Of a stretch of DNA of 64,000 nt, positions 24,570 through 35,828 are shown piece after piece. How positions within the stretch are numbered: position 1 is the stretch's first letter; each line of letters begins with the position of its first letter. A model generated the notes under the pieces. That model was not told where the DNA came from, did no database searches, and saw nothing but the letters and a program-made list of their open reading frames with translations. Source of the stretch: Cornus controversa (lineage: Eukaryota; Streptophyta; Magnoliopsida; Cornales; Cornaceae); assembly GCA_026545225.1 (NCBI GenBank), contig CM048845.1, forward strand, positions 124,236,533-124,300,532. Direction: 5' to 3'. The position numbers were made by a program, and so were the translations under genes.

Positions 24570-26157
24570 TTTGTCAGAAAAACTCAGTGGGATAAAATCT
24601 AATCGAAGGAAAAAGAGTGTAATATGTCAATACCTTTTCAATCAATTTATTTCCCTCATCAATAAAAAAAATCTTTGAGTTGCCGCATCCCAATATTGTG
24701 AACCAATTTCTTAATTGTCGTGGTAGGCAGAGCTTTAGTGAACAGGTCTGCCAAATTATCACACGAACGATTTTGCTGAATATCAATATCACCATTTTTC
24801 TGAGGCTTGTGAGTCTAAAAGAATTTTTGTGAGATGTGCTTGGTTCTGTCTCCTTTGATATTACCTAATTTGATTTGTGCAATATATGTAGCATTATCTT
24901 CATATAATATCGTTGGGATACTATTTATTGAGGAGAGTCCATAGTTTTCTCGAATATGTTGTATCATAGATCTTAGCCAGACACACTATCGGCTCGCTTC
25001 ATGAATTGCGAATATTTCAAAATGATTTGAAGAGGTTGCAGTCATTGTCTGTTTCATGGATCTCCATGATATAGCAGTGTCACCACGAGTAAATACATAT
25101 CCTATTTGTGATCGAACTTTATGTGGATCAGAAACAATTAACGGGGATTTTAATTTACTTGAATAAAACAATTACATATCAGTGGTCTCACGAAGATATC
25201 TCATTATATGTTTAACGCCATTCCAATGTTTGTGAGTTGGTGCAGAATTGTATCGTGCCAGTAAGTTGACTGGAAAGTTATGTCCGGTCGTGTGCAATTT
25301 GTAAGGTACATCAGTGCACCAATAACACTCAGATATGGAATTTTAGGACCAAGCAATTCTTCATTATCTTCTCGACGATGAAATGGATCTTTCTTCACAT
25401 CAACCAATCGGACAACCATTGGAGAGCTTAATGGATGAGTTTTATCCATATAAAATCGTTTTAGAACTTTGTCTGTATATGTTGACTGATGGATAAGAAT
25501 TCCACTTGGTAAATGCTCAATTTGTAATCCAAGACAAAATTTTATTTTTCCAAGCTCTTTCATTTTGAATTCTTTCTTTAAATAATCAACAGTCATGGTG
25601 AGCTCATTAGGAGTTCCCACGAGATTTAAATCATCAACATATACTGCTATAATTGCAAATCCAGATCCTGATTTTTTAATGAAAACGCATGGACAGATTG
25701 AATTATTTACATATCCTTCTTTTAGTAAGTACTCGTTAAGGCGATTGTACCACATGCATCCAGACTGTTTTAATCCGTACAACGATCGTTGTAACTTGAT
25801 TGAGTACATCAACCGTAGTTTTGAAGCGATTGCTTTAGGTATTTGAAATCTTTTAGGAATTTTTATAAAAATATCACTATCAAGTGATCCATATAAATAT
25901 GTTGTAACCATGTCCATTAAATGCATATTCAGCCTTTTTGTGACTGCCAAATTAATCAGGAATCGAAATGTAATTGAATCCATTACGTCATAGTCAATAC
26001 CAGGCCTCTGTGAGAAACCTTGTGCCACTAAGCGAACTTTGTATCTCATAATTTTATTTTTCTCATTTCTTTTTCGTACAAATACCCATTTGTACCCTAC
26101 AGGCTTGACACCTTCAGATGCCTGGATTACTGGTCCAAATACTTCACGTTTTGTCAA
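24570..26157 (-). pseudogene. Copia reverse transcriptase and RNase H, decayed
   Basis: The - strand shows the copia RT core: GYKWVFVRKRNEKNKI, YKVRLVAQGFSQRPGIDY, LYGLKQSGCMWYNRL, then the YVDD box as VYVDDLNLVG, which holds the catalytic Asp pair. The RNase H part follows downstream (24570-25170) with SWRSMKQT, YEDNAT and DNLADLFTKALP-type text. RT is open for about 317 codons; RNase H is broken by several stops and frame changes. Several usually conserved residues are replaced, which fits drift without selection. Confidence 0.9.
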
Positions 26158-26848
26158 TGAATTTAATTCTACCTGTATTGCCGCTTTCCATTTTGGCCAA
26201 TCATTTCTACGTCGACATTCGTCGATGTATTGAGGTTCTGGATCCTTATTATCTCTTGCAATATCAAGAACAACTGCAAAAGAGAATATATTGTCGACAA
26301 TAATTTCATTTCTATTTCCTCTCTTTGTATAATTTATTGATATCTCATCATTTTTAGGTACGACTACCTTTTTTTGTGCCTCATCAAAGGCTATTATTTC
26401 TTCAGGGGCTATTATTGCTCCCTTTGTAAGAATGGCCTCCTCAGGAGTGTCATCTTCTTTATCTACTTTCTCTTGTACTTTCCTCTTTCGAGAAACAGTA
26501 TCTTTTGCACCAATGGTTTTCCCACGCTTTAGGCGTGTTTTAGATGTATTTGCTACAATACTTATAGATTATCCAACAAGGACATCTATTCGTGCTGAAA
26601 AATTGGCAGTAGGGACATGAGATTATATTACTTTATTTGTATCAGTAAATGCATTTGGCAACTGATTTGCAATACCTTGCAAATGAATGATCCTCTTAAC
26701 TTCAAGTTCTCTTTGATTTGTAGGAAGATCAAAATGTGATAATGTCGTGACATTTCAAGTAATTTCATGTTGTTCTTCAGGTTGTGTCATTTCTCCCCCT
26801 TATGGTGAGAATACCACCTCATCAAAATGACAATCAGCAAATCTTACT

Positions 26849-28095
26849 TTAAACAAATCTCCTGTCAACTGTCATAGATGGAGAGTCAAAACCTAAATAA
26901 ATTCCAAGTTTACGTTGATGGCCTATTTTTGTTCGTTGTGATGGTGCAATAGGCACAAAGACAGAACAACCAAAAATTTGTAAGTGAAAGATATTTGGTT
27001 GTTGACCAACCATAAGTTGTAGAGGTGAAAAACTATAGTAAGCAGTTGGTCTAATACGAACTAATGATGCTGCATGCAATATGGCATGCCCCCAGGCTGA
27101 CACAGGGAGTTTTGTTCTCATAAGTAATGGTTTGGCAATCAATTGAAGACGTTTTATAAAAGACTCTGCTAGACCATTTTGCCAATAAACATGCAATAGT
27201 CATTGAAAGTTTGATATGTAAATTCTCCAGCATTATCAAGACAAATTGCTTTGATTGGATAATCCGGGAATTGTGCTCGTAAACGAATTGTTTGGGCCAA
27301 AAGTCTAGCAAATGCTACATTTCGAGTAGAAAGTAAACAAACATACCATTGAATTGAAGCATCAATTAAGACCATAAAATAACGAAATGGTCCACATGAT
27401 AGGTGAATAGGCCATAGATATCCCCACGTATCCTTTGTAAGAAATCAGGGGATTCAACAACAACTTTTGAAGGAGATGACCTCACAATTAACTTTCTTTG
27501 TGAGCATACAGCACATGTATAATCATTTGTTAAAAGAATTTTTTGATTCTTTAATGGATGCCCATTTAAATTTTCAATAATTCGGTGCATCATTGTTGAC
27601 TCAGGATGACCAAGGCGATTATGCCATAATATAAAATTCTTTGGGTCAAAGCACTTCTGGTGCATCACTACATGTGATTCAATTGCTCTTATATTCATAA
27701 AATATAACTCAAAAGAGAAAGCAAAGAGTTTTTTTAAAACATGCTACTTGCATGAAATAGTTGATGTAATGCATAGATATTCTATACTCCCTTTATTTAT
27801 TGTTTCAATATGATATCCATTATGACGTATATCTTTAAAACTCAACAGATTTCTCTTGGATCTGGTTGAGTATAGAGTATCATCAATATGCAATTGTGTT
27901 CCACATGGTAACACAATATTAGCCCTCCTAGAACCATCAATTAGGTCTATGGAACCTGATATGGTATTGACAATAGCTTCAGCTAATTTTATATGGAAAA
28001 AATATTATATATCTCTAAGGATAGTATGTGTCATGACACTGTATACCAAACATATATCTTCATTATTTATCTTGGATGTGGGCAATGCATTGATC
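26849..28095 (-). pseudogene. Copia protease, pre-integrase and integrase, decayed
   Basis: From 28095 downward on the - strand: a protease region in which the usual DSGATHT-type active-site box appears as YSVMTHT, so the catalytic Asp is gone and a stop follows. Then NTISGSIDLID and RSKRNLLSFKDI, the gag-pre-integrase box LWHNRLGHP with a CAVC pair, and integrase core pieces CLDNAGEF and YWQNGLAESF. At least three frame breaks separate these. Homology is clear; function is not possible. Confidence 0.85.
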
Positions 28096-28198
28096 AAATT
28101 CATTTTCTAAAAAGAAACAAACTTCATTACATTAATAAAAGTGTAATTACAAACAAAACTGGTAATAACACACCAATAAAAATCAAAGGAAATAATAT

Positions 28199-29236
28199 CT
28201 AATCGATGTGGACATTTTCATCATCAGTCCACTGATTATTGATTTCAGAGAGGTCGTCATAGAAATCTGAAATATCAAGGTGATTGATGGCTAGCGATTC
28301 ATAATTTTTAATAGCATTTGTTTCAATCTCCTTTGTCTTCCCTTTTCCTTTTAGCGAAGCTTGATATAGCTCAACGAAGTGTTTGGGCGTTCGGCAGGTC
28401 TGTGACCAATGCCTTTTCATTCTACATCGAAAGCAAGCAATTTTATATTGTTTGGAGGGTACATTCGACACACCTTTCAGTTTTTCTTGCTTGACCACAC
28501 TTGCATTTTCTTCATAATAGTATGGTGTGTAGTTCCTACTAGGAAACTTAATTGAATTATAACCACCATAATTATTATTTTTGTCGCGACCACGACCACG
28601 TCCACTACCGCGACCATTAAAAGTTGCTGAATGTGCTTCAATCAATGAAGCTGATCCTGTTGGACGAGATATGTGATTTTCTAATAAGAGCTCATTATAT
28701 TGTTCAACCACTAATAAGCAAGATATCAACTTAGAAAATCTTGTAAAATGTCTCTCTCGATACTGTTGCTGGATGAGTAAGTTCGAGGGATGAAATGTGG
28801 TAAATGTTTTTTCTAACATGTCCATATCATTTTTAGTCTCTCCACATAAGTTCATTTGGGAGCTAATTCGGAATAGAGCTGAATTATATTTTATTATCAA
28901 TTTATAATCGGACAACTTCAATTTTGACCAGTTGTCTCGAGCTCTTGGAAGGATTATAATTCTTTGATGTTCAAACCTATGCTTCAAATTTTTTCATAGC
29001 ATGGACGGGTTTTTTATTGTAAGATACTCGAATTTTAAATCCTCATGTATGTGATGGCGAATGAAAATCATTGTCATTACCCGTTCTTGCATTGATACTT
29101 TATTTCCTTCTTTGATAATCTCTCCCAAATTTTTAGCATCCAAATGGATCTCAGCATCGAGAATCCATGATAGATAGTTTCTGCCTGAAATATTAAGGGC
29201 AGTAAAGTTGAGCTTTGCAAGATTTGACATTATCAA
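28199..29236 (-). pseudogene. Copia gag, one break
   Basis: The start region reads NLAKLNFTALNISGRNYLSW with LDAEIHL, typical of copia gag. After a stop near 28990 the frame reopens for about 260 codons, with an RGRGRD-rich stretch and a zinc knuckle CFRCRMKRHWSQTC that fits C-x2-C-x4-H-x4-C. Gag forms the particle that packages element RNA. One interruption splits it. Confidence 0.85.
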
Positions 29237-29399
29237 TATACTATATATTGGAAGAAAATTATTATTAGAATTTTATATGTATAGTGTATTGACAGAATAA
29301 AATAACATAAATATAAACATGTCACTTCGCAATCGGAAAGGACTTTATATATAAATATATTGAAATGACACAAGCATGCCGATTTTTCAATCGAGAAGG

Positions 29400-29403
<4 letters not shown>

Positions 29404-29442
<39 letters not shown>
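29404..29442. repeat. (TA)n microsatellite
   Basis: About 19 uninterrupted TA units lie inside the copia element just inside the 5' LTR, so the array expanded after or with insertion. Confidence 0.95.
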
Positions 29443-29444
<2 letters not shown>

Positions 29445-29514
29445 AAATGACATAAACATAGTTTTCGTACCTTTTATTTGGAAATGAAAAATGAAATTGT
29501 CTTCTTAGTTGGTC

Positions 29515-29534
29515 AGAACCTCATGCTGATAACG
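29515..29534 (-). other. Copia primer-binding site region
   Basis: Directly inside the 5' LTR the element strand reads CGTTATCAGCATGAGG. The TTATCAGCA core is the kind of tRNA primer site seen in many plant copia elements. The exact tRNA was not determined. Confidence 0.6.
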
Positions 29535-29785
29535 TGTTGTATAATAGTATTAGTATATGATATTATAAATATTATGATGTTTGGCGTCTATATATATTGA
29601 TATATTAGAGAGAGAAAGAGAAGATGAAGAGAGAAGTTGATCTTTTATTCTCAAAAAGGATCTATCAAAACATATCCTTGATGTTCACCGTGTCACTTAC
29701 ATGCACCTCACCCTTCTTATGTTTGTAAACAACCTGACTAAGCACACTCATGTGGGAGTGAATCCCACTTGTCCCACTTGCAACA
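29535..29785 (-). repeat. Copia 5' LTR, 251 bp
   Basis: It runs TGTTGTATAATAG to CACTTGCAACA on the + strand, with short inverted ends TGTTG/CAACA. It is the fuller of the two LTRs and includes a GAGAGAGAAAGAGAAGATG stretch absent from the 3' copy. AGTAA follows directly as the target duplication. Confidence 0.95.
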
Positions 29786-29871
29786 AGTAAAGATTTATGT
29801 GAGTAGGTTGGTTTCCCGACCACATAATATGGTAGGACCCACCACTTTATTTGTATAAAAAGATTCAGAAC

Positions 29872-30673
29872 TACGGATGATAATTTTGTCTGCCCTATTG
29901 GGTTTTTGGCCCGTCCTGCCTCGTATAGGACGGGTATGGGAGCCATTTTTTTCCTGTAGGAACGGGTTTGATAAAGGAAACCAAAACCCGTTGCAAGTAC
30001 GGGGTGAGTTTGGAACTCTATAATAACTCACCCCGTGCCTGCCCCACCCCGTCCCGCCTGTATATTTTAACATATATTTTTATTAAAATATGCAATGATT
30101 CTGAGATTTATAAGAATGTGTAATTGTTTTAATATTAATTATAATTTGCACATACATATATAATGTGTTGTATCATTTGCAAGTGCAATATTGAAAATTG
30201 TCTCCAAATCAAGTTTTGGATATTCATAATGAGAGCAATCTAAGTTGTAATGAACTTTTCCCTGACTATCTTACCCAAGTTTGCTACTCTGCGAATCTCT
30301 GTTGATAGTTAGACCTCTGGATCATTATTGCTTTTTAAATTTGTCCACTCTATCATTGAAAGAAAGCAAGCAACCCCAATAAAAGGATAAAAATAAAAAT
30401 AAAAATAAAAATCACATTTTCTTGTTTCGGTTGATGAAGAAATAAGTGTACAAATTACTTAATAAAATACATTAAAAAAAAGGCAATAGTGTTGAAGGAA
30501 GTGGGACGGGGCAGGGCGGGGATGGGGTGGGGTTTCTCCCAACGGGGCAGGGATGGGTTTTGAAATTCTGTCCTGTTCCAAACCCGCGGCGGGTTTGGAA
30601 ATAGTGTTGAAGGCAGCAGGGTGGGAACGGGTTTAGACAAACCCGTGCCGTACCCGCCCCGTTGCCATCCCTA
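29872..30673. mobile_element. Non-autonomous hAT-type element, 802 bp
   Basis: A perfect 8-bp duplication TTCAGAAC (29864-29871 and 30674-30681) brackets the element; 8 bp is the hAT hallmark. The ends are inverted: TACGGATGATAAT on the left and TAGGGATGGCAAC on the right read from the other strand. Both subterminal regions (about 190 bp each) are GC-rich with repeated CGGG, GGGTTTGG and AACCCG words in a strongly AT-rich setting, and may bind a transposase. There is no transposase gene, so it would need one in trans. Confidence 0.85.
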
Positions 30674-30929
30674 TTCAGAACGCTCACGTAATAATGTCAT
30701 AGAGTAAAACATTCGATTCACATAAAAAGATTTAGACAAGTACAAATGAGCTATAAATCATTATCCATAAAATATAAAGAGAAAAATAATTTATTTTTTG
30801 GGTAAAGTTGGCATAAATTGGACTAATAAAGGAGTGGTAAGCCCAACCAATCTACCATGTTGTGGTGTGGACTATACTATCTCCTTGTGAATTATGCTTC
30901 TATATGAGTAACGTAAATGTGTCATATCT

Positions 30930-31420
30930 GTATCAAATACCGACACTCTTCGAATACTCCTGGATATGTGTTTGATACTTTCTATACATATCCATAATTT
31001 TAAAATATGTTTTTATTTATTTCTAACACGTATCTGATGCTTCTTAGATACTTCGATTAGGTATCCGATACTTTACAACACATTTTAAACTAGCTTTGAA
31101 CATTAAAATATACATTTTCCAACAATAATATAATAGTATAATTGTTTAGAAAAGTTTAAAATTTATTTTAAAAATAAGTATTAAGATATATATCATGATT
31201 TAGTTCAAAACTTTTCAATGCAACTTATGGAATATAACTTTTATTTGTTAATCATGATATTTTACCAAAATGTATAACATAAAATCAATTTTTTTGTATA
31301 TATAAAAATATAATTTTTTATTTTTATTTTGCCATATCTTTTTTTAAAAAATTATCGTATCATCATACCCGTATCGTGTCGTATCGGTATTTCGTATTCA
31401 TATCCATGTTTGCTAGCTTG
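30930..31420. repeat. Dispersed 'ATCCGATAC/GTGTC' repeat, longest copy
   Basis: Words such as GTATCAAATACCGACAC, ACACGTATCTGATG, GTATCCGATAC and CGTATCGTGTCGTATCGG recur through this non-coding stretch. Shorter relatives are at 2790-2915, 52090-52270 and 55400-55490. No ends or coding frame were found. Confidence 0.4.
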
Positions 31421-31675
31421 TGAAAAACTTGTGACTACTTCAATTATTTAACATTCTTCAAAATATAATTATATTATATATGATTAAATTGAGAAGGGAA
31501 ATGATAGCAAAACGGAGCATCTTTGGGTGTCCATGATAATCAAACTTCACCAATGGTATTCTAGTGCGAGTTGCTTCATGAGTGGCATGCTCAACAGATT
31601 TTTGTAATAAGCTCAATGATGCCTTAGAGTAAATATAATTATCAAATATTAAAATCTACAAAGCACTTTCAAGTT

Positions 31676-31748
31676 GGGGATGTAGCTCAAATGGTAGAGC
31701 GCTCGCTTTGCATGCGAGAGGCACGGGGTTCGATCCCCCGCATCTCCA
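31676..31748 (+). tRNA. tRNA-Ala (anticodon UGC)
   Basis: The 73-nt sequence folds as a cloverleaf: acceptor GGGGATG with CATCTCC, D arm TAGCTC..GGTAGAGC, anticodon stem CTCGC/GCGAG with loop TTTGCAT (anticodon TGC), and T arm with GGTTCGATCCC (internal promoter B box). The discriminator base is A. It decodes GCA alanine codons. A T run for RNA polymerase III termination is weak downstream (CAATTTACAC). It looks intact. Confidence 0.95.
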
Positions 31749-32120
31749 ATTTACACTGAAAACTATTTTGGCCACTCTTTCCCTTTGCCATTCACATTCC
31801 ATTACATAGCTCCTCAGCCAGAGAGCTTAGTTGCACATAATTGTATCCATTCTTTTCCAATTGCAGAATATCAAAACTTACTCTCTCTATTACATTAACA
31901 TAAGATGAAATTTTTTGGTTAAAACTCTTGTCTGAAAAGAGCATATATATATAACTTGAGAAATTTATGGTATACAAGCACGGTTTATCTGCTTATTGCA
32001 TAGCAAGCCCAAGTGTTCTCACGTCTTGAATAACAAGAACCAAGGGATATTTCAGCAGACCTCTTTTCTCTGTTGAGCAAGTCTTCTGTAGGCTGCATTT
32101 GGCTTCAAGTATAATTACTA
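31749..32120. other. Spacer and PME31 3' UTR
   Basis: The part next to 32120 is expected to be the 3' UTR of the - strand pectinesterase. No other feature is visible. Confidence 0.4.
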
Positions 32121-35100
32121 CTATGCAGAATGTGGTATCTGCAGGGCCACTTTCTGGGCCAGCCAAGGTCTTTCTGGATCTGGGTCAATGAAACCGTGCG
32201 TAAGGAATGGTTCTGCCTGTATATCTACCAGTTCTCTGGCCCATTTCACCCGTTTTGATGGGCAACTACCCGGCCCAGAGCACCTGCATTGTTTATTGAA
32301 AAAACAACCACCCAAACTAATCAAACATTTTTTTATATTTAAGCAATATTTTCAACTAAAGCATAAGGTCTATATCACATTCAGGATATTATTCTTTTTT
32401 CTTTTAGTGACTTTATAATAAAACAGAAGGTGGTGTTTAAGCTCATGCATAAGTTCTCCACAATAATTTCAGTGAATTCATTTCATTTCAATGAGGAGAT
32501 CGAAATGAAGCTTAAATATCTAAGTAACCGATTGTTTAAAAACTCAGAGCTGCATAATTCAACCTTCCATGTTAATGCGTCACTTACTAGTACATTAAGG
32601 TATTAAACAAACTTGTGGAGTCAAATTACAAAGATGAGTTTTTAAACATGGATGATTTTTGCAGAATTTTCAAAGAAAGGAGTGAAAATGAAGGACCTGT
32701 ACTCGTAAAAGCAAGCACTTCTCTCATTATCTGTTTTGCCCCAGTTATTCCAACCAACAGGTTTGATACATGCATCCATCCATGTGTATGCAAAAACCAC
32801 TCTTCCATAGGGTCCCCATGGTCGTCCAAGATACGCTTATGATGTCCCTCCATTGCCGGTGATCACACATCTGCATGCGTAGAACAAAAAAATTCAGCAC
32901 TGGAAAACATAAAAAGACCAAGAGAACTGCAACAAATACTAAACCTAGAGATTGTTTCCTTAACAAGTCAAACAATCCTTTAGTTAGATCTCACTCTCAA
33001 GAAGCTGTCCAGTTTATATCAATAGGTAACACATATTTACTAGGAGAATATGATAGAGAGCTAATAAATCAAAGCTAAAATCCTCATAGGGTGTAGAGAA
33101 ACAAAGAATGTACAATTCAATTTTGCAAACATTGATTTAGATTTGAAGCTAAAAGTGACCATATATAAAAGTTATAATCAAATTTTTCTGAAACCTAGTT
33201 TTGAAACTAAAGGTGGTTAACTGCACCTCAAGAACACAAAGCCAGTTGTCTCTTGAGAGGATTTTCTACTTTGTGCAGTTATGAACCCAGCTGATTTGCA
33301 GTGAATATGACAATGCTCCAACAGAGCAGTGCTATTCCCAAAAATGAAGTCCACACTTCCTTCAATATAGCAATCTTTTAGATATTGCTTTCCATAATGC
33401 AAATATAGAGTATCCTGCATAGAAATTATAGAAGAAATAATTAGCTCAAAGTAGATCATCTTAACTATATGATTCTCATTTCTTCTGTCTTGTGATTTAT
33501 ATGAACAACAACAGCTTTGGCTGACCAATCAAACTGTAGCAATTGCATTAGCAGCTTTTTTCCTCAATTATCTGAGAGGCTATGTCACTTGACTGAGAAA
33601 GATAACCACCTCTGATATATAATATCAGCATATAAAGTAAGAAAATGAATTGTTAATTTTCTTAAGTAGACATACTTCTTCAATTTAACTGCCTAAAATT
33701 TAGTTATGCACTTATGCTTCTGCATTAGTTATGCACTCATGTTTCTGTATTTTTCTTTGGCGACAATAGATCTCCACATTTAGCACTGAAAAAGTTTTCT
33801 CGTTTTTCTTTTATTCAAACAAAATATTTTGGAGTTCTCTTTTATAATTTTTTTTACAATGTGCTGCATTCATTCATTTTTCATCACTACGGAATGTTAA
33901 CTTTTGCTGCAGAATCTAGAAAAGAGCAATGATAGATTTGATAGAAGTCATAAAACTCTCTTCACATGAGGGAGAAATTGACATATATACCTGCCAGCCA
34001 AGAAATCTGCAATTATAGAATGCACAACAATCGGCAGTCACTCTAACTGCCACTGCCTGGCCTGAACCCTATAGTAAAAAAAAAAAAAAAATTGAGAACA
34101 AATAGTTAACAATGTGACTTCAGAGCAATCATAATAGAGAATTCAAAAGGAACATCAAACCACAGCCTTAAGAAAGAAAGAAAAAAAAATCAAACCTCAA
34201 TTCTATGTCTTGTCAACAAATAAATACCAACTAATTTGAGCATAATATAATAATGCATAACTTGAAAATAAAAAAGAATATGGGTATAAAAAAGAAATGT
34301 TGTGAATTACGACCTGTTTAGGAGTCCCTTAAATTTGAAGGCTCCATTCACAGTTTGTTTAGAATTTCAACGTAATAATTAGATGGACCATTTAAAAGAG
34401 AAAAATTAGGAAACTTCACCAAGTTTCTTAAATATGTGGTCATTTTTAGATTAAATATCATTTTTGAGGTGGCAACTATTTTCTCAACTAAAACCATTCA
34501 AGGTGAAGAAGATTGAAACATGAAAAAGTCCATTTAATCATGGGGACATCTAAACAGGCCCTTACATAATGCAACTTAAATCATTCATCCAAAACTATAC
34601 ACACAGACACAGACACAAACACACAATGGGTATTGGCAGGACAGTAGGCTATATACCTCAGGAGCAGAGTTCTCAAAAGTGATATTCTCGGCAATGAAGT
34701 TCTCTCCTTCAACAATGGTACTACCACACCCAAATGTCCCAGTTCCAATCGCACGTGATCCCTGAAAAATCATAAATATATTACCCAAAGAAAAAGAAAA
34801 AGAAAAAGAAAAAAAAACTCATATTGAGATATTGGGTCACGCATAACATAACATAGCTGAATAAGCAGAGCTGGTAAATAATTAATTAATTAATGTACCT
34901 TGTGGTGATCGATTTTGGAGGCAGTGTTGTGCCAGGTGAGGACAGTGCTCTCAGGACTCAAGCCGGCGATTGTAATGGGGTTCTTGGTCTCGGGCACGTA
35001 CACGGCTTGCTTGTATATGCCTGGCGATACTCTGATCACCGTCCGCCGAGTGTTGCAGAGTGGGATGGCGTCTATTGCATCCTGGACCGTCCGATAGTCT

Positions 35101-35141
35101 CCGGTACCGTCCTGAGCCACCGTGATTACACGAGCAGACAT
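32121..35141 (-). CDS. PME31: Pectinesterase, PME31 type, with premature stop in exon 5
   Basis: Six exons on the - strand with GT-AG borders and continuous phase: 35141-34899, 34761-34657, 34068-33991, 33414-33227, 32870-32697, 32283-32121. Together they make 317 codons, the length of Arabidopsis PME31. Pectinesterases remove methyl esters from wall homogalacturonan. This type is a single catalytic domain without signal peptide or inhibitor-like pro-region. Motifs: MSARVITVAQDGTGDY, GTGTFGCGSTIVEG, DTLYLHYGKQYLKDCYIEGS, VDFIFGNS (catalytic Asp), FITAQSR, and in exon 5 YLGRPWGP (catalytic Arg). In exon 5 the codon before AYLGRPWGP is TAA (complement 32837-32839), where family members have an aromatic residue, so translation would end after residue 215 and lose the catalytic Arg. 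All else is open. Likely a recent null allele or pseudogene; a base-call error is the alternative. Confidence 0.9.
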
Positions 35142-35288
35142 CCCTTTTTCTCTCCCTATAATTGCTTCGCTTTCTCTCTCTAAAATGTGCGTTCTCTGCA
35201 GAAGAGATCGATTGCGGAGAGAAAACGCGGATAGCAAAAGTGAGTGCAAATGGACTCGGATTCTCCTTCTTCTTTTTTTTTTTTTTTT

Positions 35289-35532
35289 AGTGTATAAGAA
35301 AGTCGCAGGAATCATTTAAGAATCCTCTTTGTCGTTGGGTCCATCTTATTTTGTCTGTCGACTCCGTCTGTGTCACATAGTTCAGCGAATTGGTCAGTTT
35401 GCAACGAGCTAGTGTATAAGAAAGTTGCAGGTATCATTTAAGAATCCTCTTTGTCGTTGGGTCCATCTTCTTTTGTCTGTCGACTCTGTCTGTGTCACAT
35501 AGTTCAGTGAATTGGTCAGTTTGCAACGACCT
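35289..35532. repeat. 122-bp tandem duplication upstream of PME31
   Basis: AGTGTATAAGAAAGT begins at 35289 and again at 35411. The two 122-bp units differ at only a handful of bases. They lie about 150-390 bp upstream of the PME31 start codon, so they duplicate leader or promoter sequence. Confidence 0.9.
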
Positions 35533-35776
35533 AGATAGTCGCCGAGTCCGGTTCGATGTAGAAATAACCGGTTTTCAGAAGAATCGACCAGTTCAGTCAC
35601 AAAAAGCATATATATATATATATATATATATAATTTTTAGTTTTCTTAATATTCAATTGTAAATGGAATTTTTTTTTCACATTTAATTTTGTACAGATTT
35701 TCTTTTAAAAAAAAAAAATCAGATTTATTTTTTCTTTTCTACTTTTTAATTTTCACTTGTAAATGGTAATTTTTGT

Positions 35777-35780
<4 letters not shown>

Positions 35781-35826
<46 letters not shown>
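35781..35826. repeat. (TA)n microsatellite
   Basis: About 23 TA units. A shorter TA tract lies at about 35609-35631. Confidence 0.95.

Positions 35827-35828
<2 letters not shown>

Larger units (their letters stand above)
24340..29785 (-). mobile_element. Ty1/copia LTR retrotransposon, full-length but decayed
   Basis: The element runs on the - strand between two LTRs that begin TGTTGTA and end TGCAACA. It is flanked by a perfect 5-bp target duplication, AGTAA (24335-24339 and 29786-29790). The order gag, protease, integrase, reverse transcriptase, RNase H is the Ty1/copia order. The internal domain is about 5.06 kb. Every domain is interrupted by stops or frame changes, the protease aspartate is lost, and the 3' LTR has an internal deletion of about 114 bp, so it cannot act alone. 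It landed about 275 bp upstream of the F-box-like leader exon. Confidence 0.95.

Noticed and set aside
29872..30673. CpG-island promoter
   Set aside because: The GC-rich blocks are inverted, have no gene next to them and lie within exact 8-bp duplications, so a transposon explains them better.
34890..35315. Longer PME31 start with a Lys/Arg-rich leader
   Set aside because: The upstream codons translate a poly-T/CT-rich leader and the tandem duplication; family similarity starts at MSARV (35141).
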